A DNA stretch of 64,000 nucleotides from Bradyrhizobium sp. B124 (GCF_038967635.1 NZ_CP152413.1:8250001-8314000); one strand, 5' to 3'. Shown: positions 16,501 to 26,934, counted from the stretch's first letter. Notes: generated from the letters alone by a model not told the origin. Numbers and translations are program-made.

Positions 16501-19500
16501 GTCGTCACTGGGAGCGAATCGGGAACCACCCCCTATAACGTTCTCCCTCACGGCACCAAACCCGATGGCACACTCAGCCATCCCGATCAGGCCAACGTGC
16601 TGCTTGGCGGCACGATCTACGCGGGCGGCTTCGATGGCGGAGGGACGCTGACGCTGAAGGCCTCAACCGTCGTGGTCGATGGCGGGACTGCAGAGGTGAC
16701 GTCGTACGCTTCGAGTGCGACAGCAAGAGCCATCGCGAATTACACGGGATCTCCGGTCACGGGTTTCATCGTAACGGATGCGAAGGCCGGCCAGCTCGTT
16801 CTGCCGCCGTCGTTCTTCACCAGCGGCGGGTTCTCCCAATACACCCTGAGCGACATCTATGGCGGCACCACGGTTACCGCCGGCACGCAGCTGCTGCTGC
16901 AACGGCAGCCGACCGCACTGCTCTCGGGCCGCGAGGCGCAGATTCCGACCGGCGCGCGGGTGCGCGACTTCGCATCGCTCGGACTGTTGCCCGACGGCCT
17001 GCGCAAGGCGGTCAGCCTGTCGCTGGCCGGGACGAATGTGCTGGTTGATCGCGGCGCTGCCATCGTCACCGATCCGCTGGCCACTGTCACACTGAATCCG
17101 ATTGCGACGGCCGATATTCTCGGCAGCATCGTTGCGCCCGCAGGAACCATTACCGCAACAGGCCAGGAGGTGCGCATCGGCGCCACCGCCGTGCTCGATG
17201 TGAGCGGCGTGTTCGTGCCCAATCCGCAGGTGAAAACCTATTCCACCGGCACGGTGCGCGATGGCGGCACCATCTCGCTGTTGGCCACCACCGTGGTGGC
17301 GGAGCCGGGCGCGCAGTTCAATCTGCAGGGCGCAGCCGTGACCGCAGCCAGCAACTTGATCCAGGTGCCGCAGGCTGGTTTCGGACCGCACTTCGTCGGG
17401 CAGGCGGCCTGGAGCAATGGCGGCAGCCTGCAGCTCTCCGGCACGACGGTCTATTTTGCCGGCACCGTCGATGCGGCCGGCGGCGCGCCGCTTGCAGCTG
17501 GCGGCGGCCTGACCATTGGCGTCATCAACAACAATGCGATCGGAGCCCCGCCGACGCCGGATAGCATCGTGGTCGAGCAACCCGGCGTGGTCGCAACGAA
17601 CCTGCCAGCTTCGGGCGCGACGGCCACACCGGGCGCATTCATTGGGGCCGATACGCTGAGCAACAGCGGCTTCGATTCCGTGACGCTCAATGCGGGCAAG
17701 ATTGCGTTCGACGGTTCGGTCAATGTCAAAATCCCCGGCGCCCTGACCCTTTATGCGCGCAATGGGCACGTTGCGAATGCGGATGGGTCCGTCGTCAATC
17801 TGAACGCCGGCTACGTTCGCATGGTCGGGGTCGGGGTCGGCGGCGTGTCAATCGTCCCGACCGCCGGCGCCGGCACACTGAACGTGACGGCGCAATGGAT
17901 CGACCTCGAGCGCGGCATCGGGCTCGACAACGCCGGCAGCGTCAACCTTACCAGCGCCGGCCCCATCCGGTTGCTGCCGCAATACTATGGTTTCATCGAC
18001 GGCGGCTTGAGCTCGGGAGAGACCGTGTTCGGCGGCGCGCTGCTGGTTCCCGGCAATCTCACGCTGCGCGCGGCCGAGATCTATCCGGTCAGCAACACCG
18101 ATTTCCTGCTGATGTCGACCGGCCCGTCGAGCGCGATCACGATCGCACAGAACGGCGTGCCGACGGCGCCGCTCTCGATCGGCGGAGGCATCGTGCTCAG
18201 CGCGCAGACCATCGTGCAGGGCGGCACGCTGTGGGCGCCGCTCGGCAACATCGTCCTGGGCGTGCGGACCGGCAGCGACGTGTCGGCCCAGTTCATCAAG
18301 GCGATTGCCAACGAGGGGGGCATCAACTTTGCCTCGGGCACCTTCGTGCCGACGGCGAGCGTGACGCTGGCCGCGGGCAGCCTGACCTCGGTTTCGGCAG
18401 CCGGTCTGGCCGTGCCCGACGGCTACACCGTCGACGGCACCACCTGGTATCAGGGCGCCCCTAACTCCAACCGTATCGTGCCTCAGGTGCTGACTGCGCC
18501 GCCGAGCAAGTCGATCAGCCTGTTCGGCACTGATGTGGCGACCCAGTCCGGCGCCGTGCTCGACTTGAACGGTGGCGGCGACATCTACGCGACAGAGTTC
18601 GTGGCGGGAACCGGTGGCAGCCGCAATGTGCTGACGACCTACCAGCAGAACCCCGCCAACGGCAGCATCACGCCGACCTACGCTGACGGCCGCCAGGTCT
18701 ACGCGTTGGTCCCGACCTACTCGTCGGCCGTGGCGGCCTTCGATCCCAACTTCGCCTTCTCTCCATATTACTCAGGCTTGGTGGTGCCGGCCGGTACCAC
18801 CTTCGGCGCATCGGCGACCGGGAATTCGCAGCCGTTCGCGAACGGAATCGCACCGGGCCAGTCGGTGACCATCGGTGGCGGCAGCGGCATCCCCGCCGGC
18901 ACCTACACGCTGCTGTCGGGAATGTACGCAACGCTGCCCGGCGCCTACCGCGTTGTCCAGGTTGCCAACAACGTCAATCCGAATGCGGTCGCGAGTACCT
19001 CCAGCGCTGACGGCTCGCAATATGTCACCGGCACGCTCGGCAATACGTTGACCGGCGCGCGTTCGTCGCAATCGGCCGTGTTCCAGTTGCAGTCGCAAGC
19101 GGTGTGGTCGCGATACTCCCGCATCGACATCACCTCGGGCACGACGTTCTTCCGCAACCAGGCACTCGCCGCGGGCAAAGCACCGCCGCCGCTGCCGATC
19201 GACGGCGGTGTGCTGGTGCTCGGCGCCATCAACTCGCTCGACCTTGCCGGCACCAACCGCTTCGCGCCGGGCACCAGCGATCTCGCGCCGGGCCTCGTCG
19301 GCGGCGGCGGTCAGGTGCAGATCGGCGGCAGCAACATCTTGATCCGCGCCGCCGACCAGGCGGTGCCGGCGGGCGATTGCCTCGCCGGAAGCGCGCCGGG
19401 CTGCACCGGTTCGGTCAACTACCTCGTGCTCGATGCCGATCAGATCAGCCGCCTTGGGGCGTCATCGGTGTTGATCGGCGGCACCGCGCAGGTCGTCGAT

Positions 19501-22500
19501 GGCGTACAGAACATCACCGCCAGTGCGCTCAATCTCGAGGTCCTGACCGACGCGGCGCATCCGTTGACCGGGCCCGAGCTGCTTCTTGTCTCTCTTGCCG
19601 GTGACGGAAATCTCGTTACCGGCAGGGGTCTTGTCATCGGTGACGGCAGCGTCGTCAGGGCAATCGGCGCAGTGCCGGGCGGTACCGACCGTGACATCAC
19701 GATCGGCGCGCTGCCGGTGCAACAGTCCGACGGCAGCTATGTGTTCGCCAGCGGCGACGGCGCGCTGCTGCGCGTCTCGAATGGCAACACGGTGAAGGTC
19801 AGCCGGATTTATGTCCCCGGGCAATATGCGGGCAACGGTCCGCCGCCGAGCAGCCAGACACCGCTAGGCGCCTTCTCGATCGGCGCCGGCGCGGTCATCG
19901 ACGGCGGCAATGCGCTGACGCTCGACACCAGCGGCAGCGGCACGCTCGCCTCCAACGCCATCCTGAACGCCAGGAACTATGACATCGCCGGATCGGTCAT
20001 CAACATCGGCGGCGGCAGCACCGGCATCGTGCTGAATCCTGCGGTACTCGCGAATTTCAACGATGCGGTCTCGGTCCGGCTGCGCAGCGCGACCGTGATC
20101 AATCTGTACGACGCCAACGGACTGCAGATCGGCGATGCCGCGCATCCGATCGGCACGCTGACCTTCGACAGCGCCGGGCTCTATAGCCAGGGTGGCAACA
20201 CCACCGTCAATGCCACCAACATCGATCTCGCCAACACCAGTGGCGCGACCGGCACGGGCATCACCGGCGCCGGCGGTACGCTTACGCTCAATGCTTCACA
20301 GGTCATCACCGAGGACGTCGGCACCAAGCACCTCGGCGGCTTCAGCCAGATCTATTTCAACGCCGGCAGGGCGGTTACATTCAGCGGCAACGGCACGCTC
20401 GATACAGGATCGGTTGCGGCTGCGGCGCTGCTGTTCGATATCGGCGGAGTAACGATCGCGAACCCCGGCACCGGCTATACCAGCATCCCGGATGTGATCG
20501 TCTCGGGCGGCGGCGGATCCGGCGCCCAAGCCACCGCGTTGCTTGGCGTGGTCAGCTTTGCCGTTGTCAGCGGCGGTTCGGGCTACAGCAATGGCGATCC
20601 GGTCACGGTGTCCGGAACCGACAATAATGGCAACCCGGTCACGGCGACCGGTACGGCCATCGTCAATGCCAACGGTGCGGTCACCGGCGTCAAGCTCACC
20701 TCGTCCGGCTCCGGCTTCCCCGGCTTTGTCGACTCCATCTCGGTCGATAGCGCCACCGGGGACGGCGGCGCTCAGTTGACCGCGTCGCTGGGCGTTGTCG
20801 GCGTGACCGTCACCAATCCGGGCTCCGGCTATACCAGTATGCCGACCTTCTCCTTCGCGAACGGCGGGGGTGGTGTGGCGACGACGGCGCAGGCCGTCGT
20901 CAACGTGACGGGAATCAATCTCACCAATCCGGGTGACGGTTACCTGAGCACCCCGACCATCAAGATCAGCGGATCCGGCACGACGGCGACAGCCACTGTG
21001 TCCGGCGGCGCCGTCACCGGAGTGACGCTGACCAATGCCGGTACCGGATATTCGAACCTGCCGACGGTGACGTTCGCGGGCGGCGGCGCTGGCGCCGCGA
21101 ACATGGTGCTGTCCGCGCCAGCAATCGTGGTCAATAGCGGCGCGACGCAATCGCTGAGCACGCTGGGCAACATCAGCCTCGTCACCGGTGCGGGCACCAA
21201 GCCCGCCAGTGTCGCCAGCAATATCGGCGGCGTTCTCGCTGTCGCGGGGGGGGCGATCACGGACAGTGCGACGATCCAGGCGCTGTCCGGCAAGGTCAGC
21301 CTGACCGCGACCGCCGGCGACGTTGTGCTCGGCAGCGGCGGCCTCATCGATGCGTCCGGCTCGCGCATCACGATCCTCGACGTGGTCCAGGACGCGCCGG
21401 GCGGCAATGTGCAACTCGCCTCGACCACCGGCAATGTGATCGTCGGGCAGGGCGCCACCGTCAGCGTGGCGGGGGCAGGCCGCGGCTTTGCAGGATCGTT
21501 GTCGATCCTGGCTGCGAACACCGCGACGCTCGACGGCGCGCTCGACGGCAGCGCCGCGTTCAAGGATCTCGGCGGCAGTTTCACCTTGCAGGCAGGAAGC
21601 ATCGGCGGGGCGGCCGGCCTGCCGCTCACGGCATTCAGCGGCGGCTTCTCGGTGCGGCTCGGCACCGGCGACATCCGCATCGAGGCCGGCCAGACGCTCA
21701 ACTCCGGCAAGGTGCTGCTGGTTGCCAACAATGGCAGCGTGGTCGTCAACGGCACCATCGATGCGAGCGGGCCGAGCGGCGGCCAGATCTCGCTTTATGG
21801 CGCCGGCGTCACCGCGGGCGGCGTGACCGCCGGCGGCGTCAGCATCGGCGGCAGCGCAGTGCTCAAGGCGTCCTACGTCGCAGGCGATCCGTCCGATCCG
21901 GCTTACGCCGCCGCCAGCCTGGTGCAGACCGGCGGCACCATCACGCTGGGCACCACCGGCACGCCCGACGCAAACGGCGCCGTCAACGCCACCTATGGCT
22001 ACCAGAACATGTCGACCTCGGGCGCAATCAGCGTCGCCTCGGGCGCCCTGTTCGACGTCAGCGGCGGCCCCGGCGGGCCGAACATCAACAATGCCGGCGG
22101 AGCGGTCATCATCCGCGCGCCGATCCTCACCAACAACACCGTCAACGTCGATTTCCGCGGCACCATCCGCGGCGTGGTCGATGGTGGCGGCAATCCGATC
22201 GGCAAGGGTGTCGTGCTCAACCCCTACGCGGTGTGGAGCACCACCGACAGCTCGACCGGCGCGCAGCATTTCGACGGCATCATCGATCCGGCCGGATGGT
22301 TCGATGCCGCCGGCAATCCATTGCCGGGCACCGATCAGAACGGCAACACGACCGATCAGAACGGCAATGCGATCGTGGCGCCGACGCCGCAGGCGCCGCT
22401 GGCGACCGGTACGATATTCATCGTCACGGCGCCGAATGCCGATCACGTCGGCTTCTATCAGACCACGCTGGCGAGCTTCGTGCAGAACCTTGCCGTGACG

Positions 22501-25500
22501 CCGGCAAGAGGCGGAGCGAGCTTCGCCGGCATGCATGTGCGTCCCGAGATCGATCTGATCAATCCGAGCCTCGACATCAACAAGGGCAACATCACGGTCG
22601 CCAGCAACTGGAATCTGGGCGCAGGCAGTGTCGATGCATCCGGGCACGTCTCGCTGGTGTATCGCACCGCGACCGGCGGCGAGCCCGGAACGCTGCTCCT
22701 GCAGGCGAGGAACAACGTCAACATCAACGCGACGGTGACCGACGGCTTCTTTGTCAACTACAATCTCGGTGGTTCCGACGCGGCCTCGCTGTATGCGAAC
22801 GAACTCAATTCGAGCCTCTACCAAGCCTATCTCGGCATGTTCCCGGACGGCAACAATCTGGCATACAGCTCAAGCGGCATAGCCGATTACCTCGTCAAGA
22901 CCAACGGGTCGTGGTCAGGCCTGCCGACGTCTCCGGCTTCGCCCAGCGCGGCATTCTTCGGGCTGTCGGATGCCGCCTATAACGCGCTCGCGCTGCAGTT
23001 CAAGCTGGCGCAGCCGGTCGTCATTTCCTCGAGCGATCCGACATTGATCGGGGCTGTGACGGATCAGTACAATCTGTACTATTCTCAATACCTGAGGATG
23101 TTCCGCGCCTACGAGACCGAGCTGATCGGGGTCAACGTCAACGGGATCAATCCGTCGACGGGCGTTTCGGCGCACGGCGGGATCGTACTGTCCTATGCCG
23201 ACTTCGTGGGGTACGCCCAGAGTAGGGGCATTTCGCCGAATTTGTCGACCGTCGTGATCCCGTCGGCGCCCACCACATCGACGGCATATTACAATCTGAC
23301 GGCCGGCCTCGGCACGATCAGGTTCGTCGGCGGCAACGCCGTCGCATTGACGGGAGATTACGCCACACGGTGGACGGCCTATTTCTACAATGTCATCACC
23401 GCCAATCTGCGTGGCAGCGGCAAGCAGACCATCAACAACTTGGTGTTCCCGGTAAGCCTGGAGACGGCGGTCGGAGCTGACTTCGCACACGGCGTCCTTG
23501 CCGCCATCGCGGTGACGCCGCCGGCGCCGCCGCCAGCCTACGACACCTTGCAGGGCACCTACCTGGCGTCCACAGATCCAGTTCCTCCCGCCGACCGGAT
23601 CGCCAACAACCCAGCGGTCTACAATCCAGTCGGGGGGACTATCAGCACGGTCTACAACACCACATCGGCGTCGCAGCTGATGTCGGCGGCCGTGAGCGGG
23701 AAGGGCAGCTTCTCCTACGACATTGTCGGCGGCGCGGCCTTCACTGCGGCCAACGCACAACCGGTCGATCCCAACGCCGTGATCTCGTTGTCGTCTCAGT
23801 CGCCGTCAGTCACGGGTAGCGTGACCATCGACGGCCACACCTCCTATCTGAACAGGTTGTCAATACCCGCTGTCGGCGCGACGACGATCAACATCCCGAC
23901 CTTGGTGCGCACCGGCACCGGCTCGATCACGATCGCTGCGGCCGGCAATGTCGAACTGCGCGACCAAGTGGCTCCGGGCGCGGTCTACACCGCCGGCGCC
24001 GCCACCGCCACGCCGGCCGATTTCAATGCGCCGACCGTGCCTGCGCCTTATTTCATTAATCCGAATGGGCTGGTCAGCGCACCGGCATGGGCCACCGGCG
24101 GCGGCGCGGTCACCGTCACCGCGGGCGGGTCGATCATCGGCATCGAGATGCCGATCGATGCAGATGGCAGCCAGACCGGCGTGACCGGCGCTTCGACCGG
24201 CCAGATGTGGAGCGACTGGTACATCCACTATGGCCTCTCCAACGGCACGTCGACGCCGTTCGCGGCTTGCGCCGCCGCCGGTTCGGTCGCCTGCCAGACC
24301 GCGGCCTGGGTTAACTACGCCACCTTCTTCCAGGGTTTTGGCGCGCTGGGCGGCGGCAACGTCACGCTGTCGGCGGGCGCCGATATCATCGATATCGGCG
24401 CGTCGTTGCCGGAGACGCTCGTGGTTGGTGGCGGTTTCACGTCGGCCAATCCGCCCAAGGTCACCTATTACGGCGGCGGCAATCTCAGCGTGACCGCCGG
24501 CGGCAACCTCCTGAGCAGCGATTTCCTGGTCGGCCGCGGCGCCGGCGTGATCCGGGTGGGCGGCGCGGTCCAGGCCACCACCAGCAATCCGTTGAACGGA
24601 GGCCTGCCGACGCTCGGGATCACAAACAACGGGAGTTCCGTCTCCGGCACCTATGCGCTGCCCTTGCTGCTCGCAGTACAAGATGGCTTCATCACGCTCG
24701 GCGCGCGTGGTTCGGTGACGCTCGGCAATGTCTACGATCCCGCGACCTTGCCGCTCAATGCCGGGGTGCAGGTGAGGGCTGAGGTATATCTGCCTGGCGC
24801 ATCGCCTGATGCCAGCAACTCGAGCAACGGCTCCTGGAGCAGTTATTTCACCAGCTACGGCCCGGGCAGCGGCGTTTCGCTGACGAGCACGACCGGTGAT
24901 CTCACAGGCCCGACAGTTTCGTCGACTGGCGGATCGCCGCCGATCACCGGACTTTTTGTGCACAATGGTAGTACTGGTGTCATCACCCTCGGAGGAAACG
25001 CGAACGCCTCGATTGTCGGGCTGCTGCTTCCCGCGACGTTCGACCTGACGGCGCTCAACGGAAATCTGACGCTCAGCAAAACGGACGTAAGCAACGTACT
25101 GCCCAGCAACAATGGCAACGTCAGCCTCGTCGCGGCCGGAACTATTAGCCTTGAGGCAGGCCTTGTGATGCCGGACCTTAGCAGCAGCATCACCGAGTAC
25201 GTCGGGTTTAACAATGGAGTGGACCTTGCCAACGTCATCAGCCCGCTCGGGCTGCCACCGGCCGCCCTTACTCAGGCACTGCATGCGAACGATCTCGCGC
25301 CGGTCGTCATCGCAGCCGGCAAGGACATCTATGCCGTCGACCCCGTAAGCACTTTTGGCGCCAGCCTGACGCTGATCAAGCCGGCGTGGATCGAAGCAGG
25401 CAACAACATCTACGCGGGGATCGCCCAGGGCGGCGGCGTTTCGACAACCAGCAACGGCACGCCGCAGGCCAACATCAGCTTCAATTTCGTCGGCCAGAAC

Positions 25501-26901
25501 AACAACGCGACCGACATCACCAGCATCGTTGCCGGTAACGATCTGGTCGGCGGCTCCTATCTTCTCTATGGCCCCGGCACCTTCGTGCTGCAGGCCGGGC
25601 ATGATTTGGGCCCGTTCTCGGCGTCCGACACGCCGACACGCGGCATCGCGACGCTCGGCAACGGCAGCGCGGTCGGCGGCGCATTCGCTGGTCTGCCGAC
25701 AAATTCCCTCAAGCCCTATCTGCCGTCCAAGGGCGCCGAGCTCGATCTGCTGTTCGGCGTGAAGCCCGGCATCAACTATGCGGCGGCGATCGCCGATTAC
25801 GTCGATCCGGCGCATGCCGGCACCGGCGGCATCGACTTCCTCACCGATATCGCCGCCGTCCTCGGCCAGCCGCGCGATCAGGCCTGGGTCACCTTCCAGG
25901 GACTGCCGCCGGCGCGGCAGCAGCTTCTCGTCAACCGCGCCTTCCTCGATTTCCTGATCCAGGTGGGCAAGGACTTCAAGAATCCGTCGAGCCTCTATTT
26001 CGGCCAGTACGCGCGCGCCTATACCGCGATCTCCACGCTATTCCCGGCTGGCTACGGTTACACCGACAACAGCCTGAGCGTCGACGGCAAGGCGGCGCCG
26101 AAGATCGCGACCGGCAGGTTCAACGTCGCGGCTTCCGTGCTCGAGACCCAGATGGGCGGCGACATCAACATCGTCGGGCCGGGCGGCGGCATCACCGTCG
26201 GCCACTCCTCGCTGGATACCTTGAGCCCGAACCAGGAGGGCATCCTGACGCTCGGCGGCGGCACCATCCGGGCCTTCGCCGATGCTTCGATCCTGGTCAA
26301 CCAGAGTCGCATCATGACCCAGCAGGGCGGCGACGTCGGCCTGTTCACCGCCAATGGCGACATCAGTGCCGGTGCAGGACCGAAGACCTATGTCTCGAGC
26401 CCTGCGCTCAGCGAGATCTGCACCGTTGACGGCTATTGCTACATCAACCCGCAGGGGCTGGTGACAGGCGCCGGCATCGCTGCGCTGGTCACGCTGCCGG
26501 GGCAGGATCCGACCAAGAGCAACGTCGCCTTGGTTGCGCCGCGCGGCACCATCGATCTCGGCTCTGCGGGCATTCGCGCCGGCAACGAAGTCTTGCTGGT
26601 GGCGCCGGTCGTACTCAATGCCTACAACGTTCAGGCCACTACGGTAGCAGGGCTGCCCACTGTGCCAACGCCGAGCACCACGCTGTCCGCGGTCAACAAC
26701 AACGCAACCGCTGCGACCCAGCAGGCGGGGCAGCCGGCGCCGAACAAGCCCAATGACCAGCCTTCGATCGTAATTGTCGAGGTGCTGGGCTATGGCGGCA
26801 GCGGCGGTGATGACGCGACGCCGAGCAATAGCGGCAGTGGCAATAACCAGAAGCCGAACGGCAGCGACGACGAGCGCCGTCGCCGCGGCGGTGGGCAGTA
26901 G
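13558..26901 (+). CDS. Giant filamentous-haemagglutinin-like exoprotein with Tat-type signal
   Basis: About 4,447 residues from the ATG at 13558, chosen because GGAAGG precedes it and a clean signal peptide follows; the frame is open back to 13417. The N-terminus has a twin-arginine motif (TSRRGLLLAG) and ends near GSPAAARP. After an Ala/Gln-rich coiled-coil-like stretch comes a haemagglutination-activity (TPS) domain: QAVLNWQSFNVGRDTTVNFN, ILGSIRADGAVYLINQNGII and FGGTSQINVHTLIASTLDL. The rest is repetitive Gly/Asn/Ser/Thr-rich beta-helix, with an island of G-x-GY repeats at about 20440-21110. The C-terminal part resembles the DUF3739 haemagglutinin-associated region and ends in an Arg/Gly-rich tail. 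No TpsB transporter gene is in the window. Its place beside gspC-like and gspD suggests Tat export followed by T2SS, which is inference. Probably a surface adhesin or matrix protein. Confidence 0.85.
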   Translation: MHSLPRSTSRRGLLLAGVSSIAIAMGSPAAARPFGTWGGVSTAATQAAVSAAQAAAQQAQQAAQNSQASMTRAAQAIQALQAAQSAARGLAVSAPSTVPNGLNAGGLVPNSGLAASGVANPVTNWVGANTPTQTSSGSQTTVNINQTQAQAVLNWQSFNVGRDTTVNFNQQGNANWAALNKIASTGVPSQILGSIRADGAVYLINQNGIIFGGTSQINVHTLIASTLDLPSKLSGSNYQGYLQSGLFSLLGDVPTSANITIKNAAGAAIFNQGSGGKVVVQPGAIIDTTGKLSANGDGGYVALLADGGVSNAGAIITRNGQIILASDNSVTLVTPLLTAVGVQTAMRVLAGGGVVTNDASGLLSSSSGAVTLAGGSINQLGGIVATTSTTRTGSISLSTTCLQGGCAAGADGNIVLGSASLTTILPDETSGTLPTATLNTPTSANGASNAPYFQTVLQPQINITAVGSVDVQGTGAGGAGALIKAPGAALTIGADSVIGTVLLEKGSTIDLSGIAGVTLPMSINQISILVTAAEVADSPLAQALIGKTVTIDARLSGTRADGVQWVGSPLLNAAGYVGLIPQSIDQVLTVGGNFTTSGKNVVQQPGAAINVSAGYVQYTGGMISTTRLLGADGRIYDIGRADPTIAYVGIGNGFTVLHKVNGVVDTKLTEIYLSPWGGGSNTHYEASYITGANAGSVTVAAINPIVNDIIGNVVAGSRQRALAGSSNLSPADQMPKGASLSITFAAPSGAGSANQNNVVLTSQADAGPDPYGLGSLNFANASSWSPALANGVFPIFTDVLSNASLGAISTKGARRLDVATNATLSVRPGGSIALDGVATVDGTLSAPAGQISLTGFTYASGGPQQPSAPAVVIGPHAVLDVRGRWVNDTGLSTDQLEGRAYVNGGTVSITTIAASNGPSVNDGLFTDVTQSIVLSPGSIVDLSGGGYVDTTGKIKTGAAGLPVGKGGNLTLMTYAGDFPGQVVTGSESGTTPYNVLPHGTKPDGTLSHPDQANVLLGGTIYAGGFDGGGTLTLKASTVVVDGGTAEVTSYASSATARAIANYTGSPVTGFIVTDAKAGQLVLPPSFFTSGGFSQYTLSDIYGGTTVTAGTQLLLQRQPTALLSGREAQIPTGARVRDFASLGLLPDGLRKAVSLSLAGTNVLVDRGAAIVTDPLATVTLNPIATADILGSIVAPAGTITATGQEVRIGATAVLDVSGVFVPNPQVKTYSTGTVRDGGTISLLATTVVAEPGAQFNLQGAAVTAASNLIQVPQAGFGPHFVGQAAWSNGGSLQLSGTTVYFAGTVDAAGGAPLAAGGGLTIGVINNNAIGAPPTPDSIVVEQPGVVATNLPASGATATPGAFIGADTLSNSGFDSVTLNAGKIAFDGSVNVKIPGALTLYARNGHVANADGSVVNLNAGYVRMVGVGVGGVSIVPTAGAGTLNVTAQWIDLERGIGLDNAGSVNLTSAGPIRLLPQYYGFIDGGLSSGETVFGGALLVPGNLTLRAAEIYPVSNTDFLLMSTGPSSAITIAQNGVPTAPLSIGGGIVLSAQTIVQGGTLWAPLGNIVLGVRTGSDVSAQFIKAIANEGGINFASGTFVPTASVTLAAGSLTSVSAAGLAVPDGYTVDGTTWYQGAPNSNRIVPQVLTAPPSKSISLFGTDVATQSGAVLDLNGGGDIYATEFVAGTGGSRNVLTTYQQNPANGSITPTYADGRQVYALVPTYSSAVAAFDPNFAFSPYYSGLVVPAGTTFGASATGNSQPFANGIAPGQSVTIGGGSGIPAGTYTLLSGMYATLPGAYRVVQVANNVNPNAVASTSSADGSQYVTGTLGNTLTGARSSQSAVFQLQSQAVWSRYSRIDITSGTTFFRNQALAAGKAPPPLPIDGGVLVLGAINSLDLAGTNRFAPGTSDLAPGLVGGGGQVQIGGSNILIRAADQAVPAGDCLAGSAPGCTGSVNYLVLDADQISRLGASSVLIGGTAQVVDGVQNITASALNLEVLTDAAHPLTGPELLLVSLAGDGNLVTGRGLVIGDGSVVRAIGAVPGGTDRDITIGALPVQQSDGSYVFASGDGALLRVSNGNTVKVSRIYVPGQYAGNGPPPSSQTPLGAFSIGAGAVIDGGNALTLDTSGSGTLASNAILNARNYDIAGSVINIGGGSTGIVLNPAVLANFNDAVSVRLRSATVINLYDANGLQIGDAAHPIGTLTFDSAGLYSQGGNTTVNATNIDLANTSGATGTGITGAGGTLTLNASQVITEDVGTKHLGGFSQIYFNAGRAVTFSGNGTLDTGSVAAAALLFDIGGVTIANPGTGYTSIPDVIVSGGGGSGAQATALLGVVSFAVVSGGSGYSNGDPVTVSGTDNNGNPVTATGTAIVNANGAVTGVKLTSSGSGFPGFVDSISVDSATGDGGAQLTASLGVVGVTVTNPGSGYTSMPTFSFANGGGGVATTAQAVVNVTGINLTNPGDGYLSTPTIKISGSGTTATATVSGGAVTGVTLTNAGTGYSNLPTVTFAGGGAGAANMVLSAPAIVVNSGATQSLSTLGNISLVTGAGTKPASVASNIGGVLAVAGGAITDSATIQALSGKVSLTATAGDVVLGSGGLIDASGSRITILDVVQDAPGGNVQLASTTGNVIVGQGATVSVAGAGRGFAGSLSILAANTATLDGALDGSAAFKDLGGSFTLQAGSIGGAAGLPLTAFSGGFSVRLGTGDIRIEAGQTLNSGKVLLVANNGSVVVNGTIDASGPSGGQISLYGAGVTAGGVTAGGVSIGGSAVLKASYVAGDPSDPAYAAASLVQTGGTITLGTTGTPDANGAVNATYGYQNMSTSGAISVASGALFDVSGGPGGPNINNAGGAVIIRAPILTNNTVNVDFRGTIRGVVDGGGNPIGKGVVLNPYAVWSTTDSSTGAQHFDGIIDPAGWFDAAGNPLPGTDQNGNTTDQNGNAIVAPTPQAPLATGTIFIVTAPNADHVGFYQTTLASFVQNLAVTPARGGASFAGMHVRPEIDLINPSLDINKGNITVASNWNLGAGSVDASGHVSLVYRTATGGEPGTLLLQARNNVNINATVTDGFFVNYNLGGSDAASLYANELNSSLYQAYLGMFPDGNNLAYSSSGIADYLVKTNGSWSGLPTSPASPSAAFFGLSDAAYNALALQFKLAQPVVISSSDPTLIGAVTDQYNLYYSQYLRMFRAYETELIGVNVNGINPSTGVSAHGGIVLSYADFVGYAQSRGISPNLSTVVIPSAPTTSTAYYNLTAGLGTIRFVGGNAVALTGDYATRWTAYFYNVITANLRGSGKQTINNLVFPVSLETAVGADFAHGVLAAIAVTPPAPPPAYDTLQGTYLASTDPVPPADRIANNPAVYNPVGGTISTVYNTTSASQLMSAAVSGKGSFSYDIVGGAAFTAANAQPVDPNAVISLSSQSPSVTGSVTIDGHTSYLNRLSIPAVGATTINIPTLVRTGTGSITIAAAGNVELRDQVAPGAVYTAGAATATPADFNAPTVPAPYFINPNGLVSAPAWATGGGAVTVTAGGSIIGIEMPIDADGSQTGVTGASTGQMWSDWYIHYGLSNGTSTPFAACAAAGSVACQTAAWVNYATFFQGFGALGGGNVTLSAGADIIDIGASLPETLVVGGGFTSANPPKVTYYGGGNLSVTAGGNLLSSDFLVGRGAGVIRVGGAVQATTSNPLNGGLPTLGITNNGSSVSGTYALPLLLAVQDGFITLGARGSVTLGNVYDPATLPLNAGVQVRAEVYLPGASPDASNSSNGSWSSYFTSYGPGSGVSLTSTTGDLTGPTVSSTGGSPPITGLFVHNGSTGVITLGGNANASIVGLLLPATFDLTALNGNLTLSKTDVSNVLPSNNGNVSLVAAGTISLEAGLVMPDLSSSITEYVGFNNGVDLANVISPLGLPPAALTQALHANDLAPVVIAAGKDIYAVDPVSTFGASLTLIKPAWIEAGNNIYAGIAQGGGVSTTSNGTPQANISFNFVGQNNNATDITSIVAGNDLVGGSYLLYGPGTFVLQAGHDLGPFSASDTPTRGIATLGNGSAVGGAFAGLPTNSLKPYLPSKGAELDLLFGVKPGINYAAAIADYVDPAHAGTGGIDFLTDIAAVLGQPRDQAWVTFQGLPPARQQLLVNRAFLDFLIQVGKDFKNPSSLYFGQYARAYTAISTLFPAGYGYTDNSLSVDGKAAPKIATGRFNVAASVLETQMGGDINIVGPGGGITVGHSSLDTLSPNQEGILTLGGGTIRAFADASILVNQSRIMTQQGGDVGLFTANGDISAGAGPKTYVSSPALSEICTVDGYCYINPQGLVTGAGIAALVTLPGQDPTKSNVALVAPRGTIDLGSAGIRAGNEVLLVAPVVLNAYNVQATTVAGLPTVPTPSTTLSAVNNNATAATQQAGQPAPNKPNDQPSIVIVEVLGYGGSGGDDATPSNSGSGNNQKPNGSDDERRRRGGGQ
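20440..21110 (+). repeat. G-x-GY repeat island inside the giant exoprotein
   Basis: Six degenerate protein repeats lie here in the exoprotein frame, each built around a turn such as NPGTGYTSIPDV, SGGSGYSNGDPV, SSGSGFPGF, NPGSGYTSMPTF, NPGDGYLSTPTI and NAGTGYSNLPTV. Spacing is about 30-40 residues, with Gly-rich strands between. The pattern differs from the surrounding haemagglutinin-like beta-helix and resembles repeats seen in some phage and cell-surface proteins, so it may be an inserted module. Confidence 0.7.
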
Positions 26902-26934
26902 CAGTCCTTGCCGCGGTCATGTCGGCAATCTCCA

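Noticed and set aside
20296..22824. 842-codon minus-strand frame inside the exoprotein gene
   Set aside because: Antisense shadow of the repetitive exoprotein; no ribosome site, no domain.
13266..26901. CRISPR array or nucleotide tandem repeats in the exoprotein region
   Set aside because: Repeats are degenerate at DNA level, of variable spacing and in frame with a protein; no identical 25-35 bp repeat units occur.
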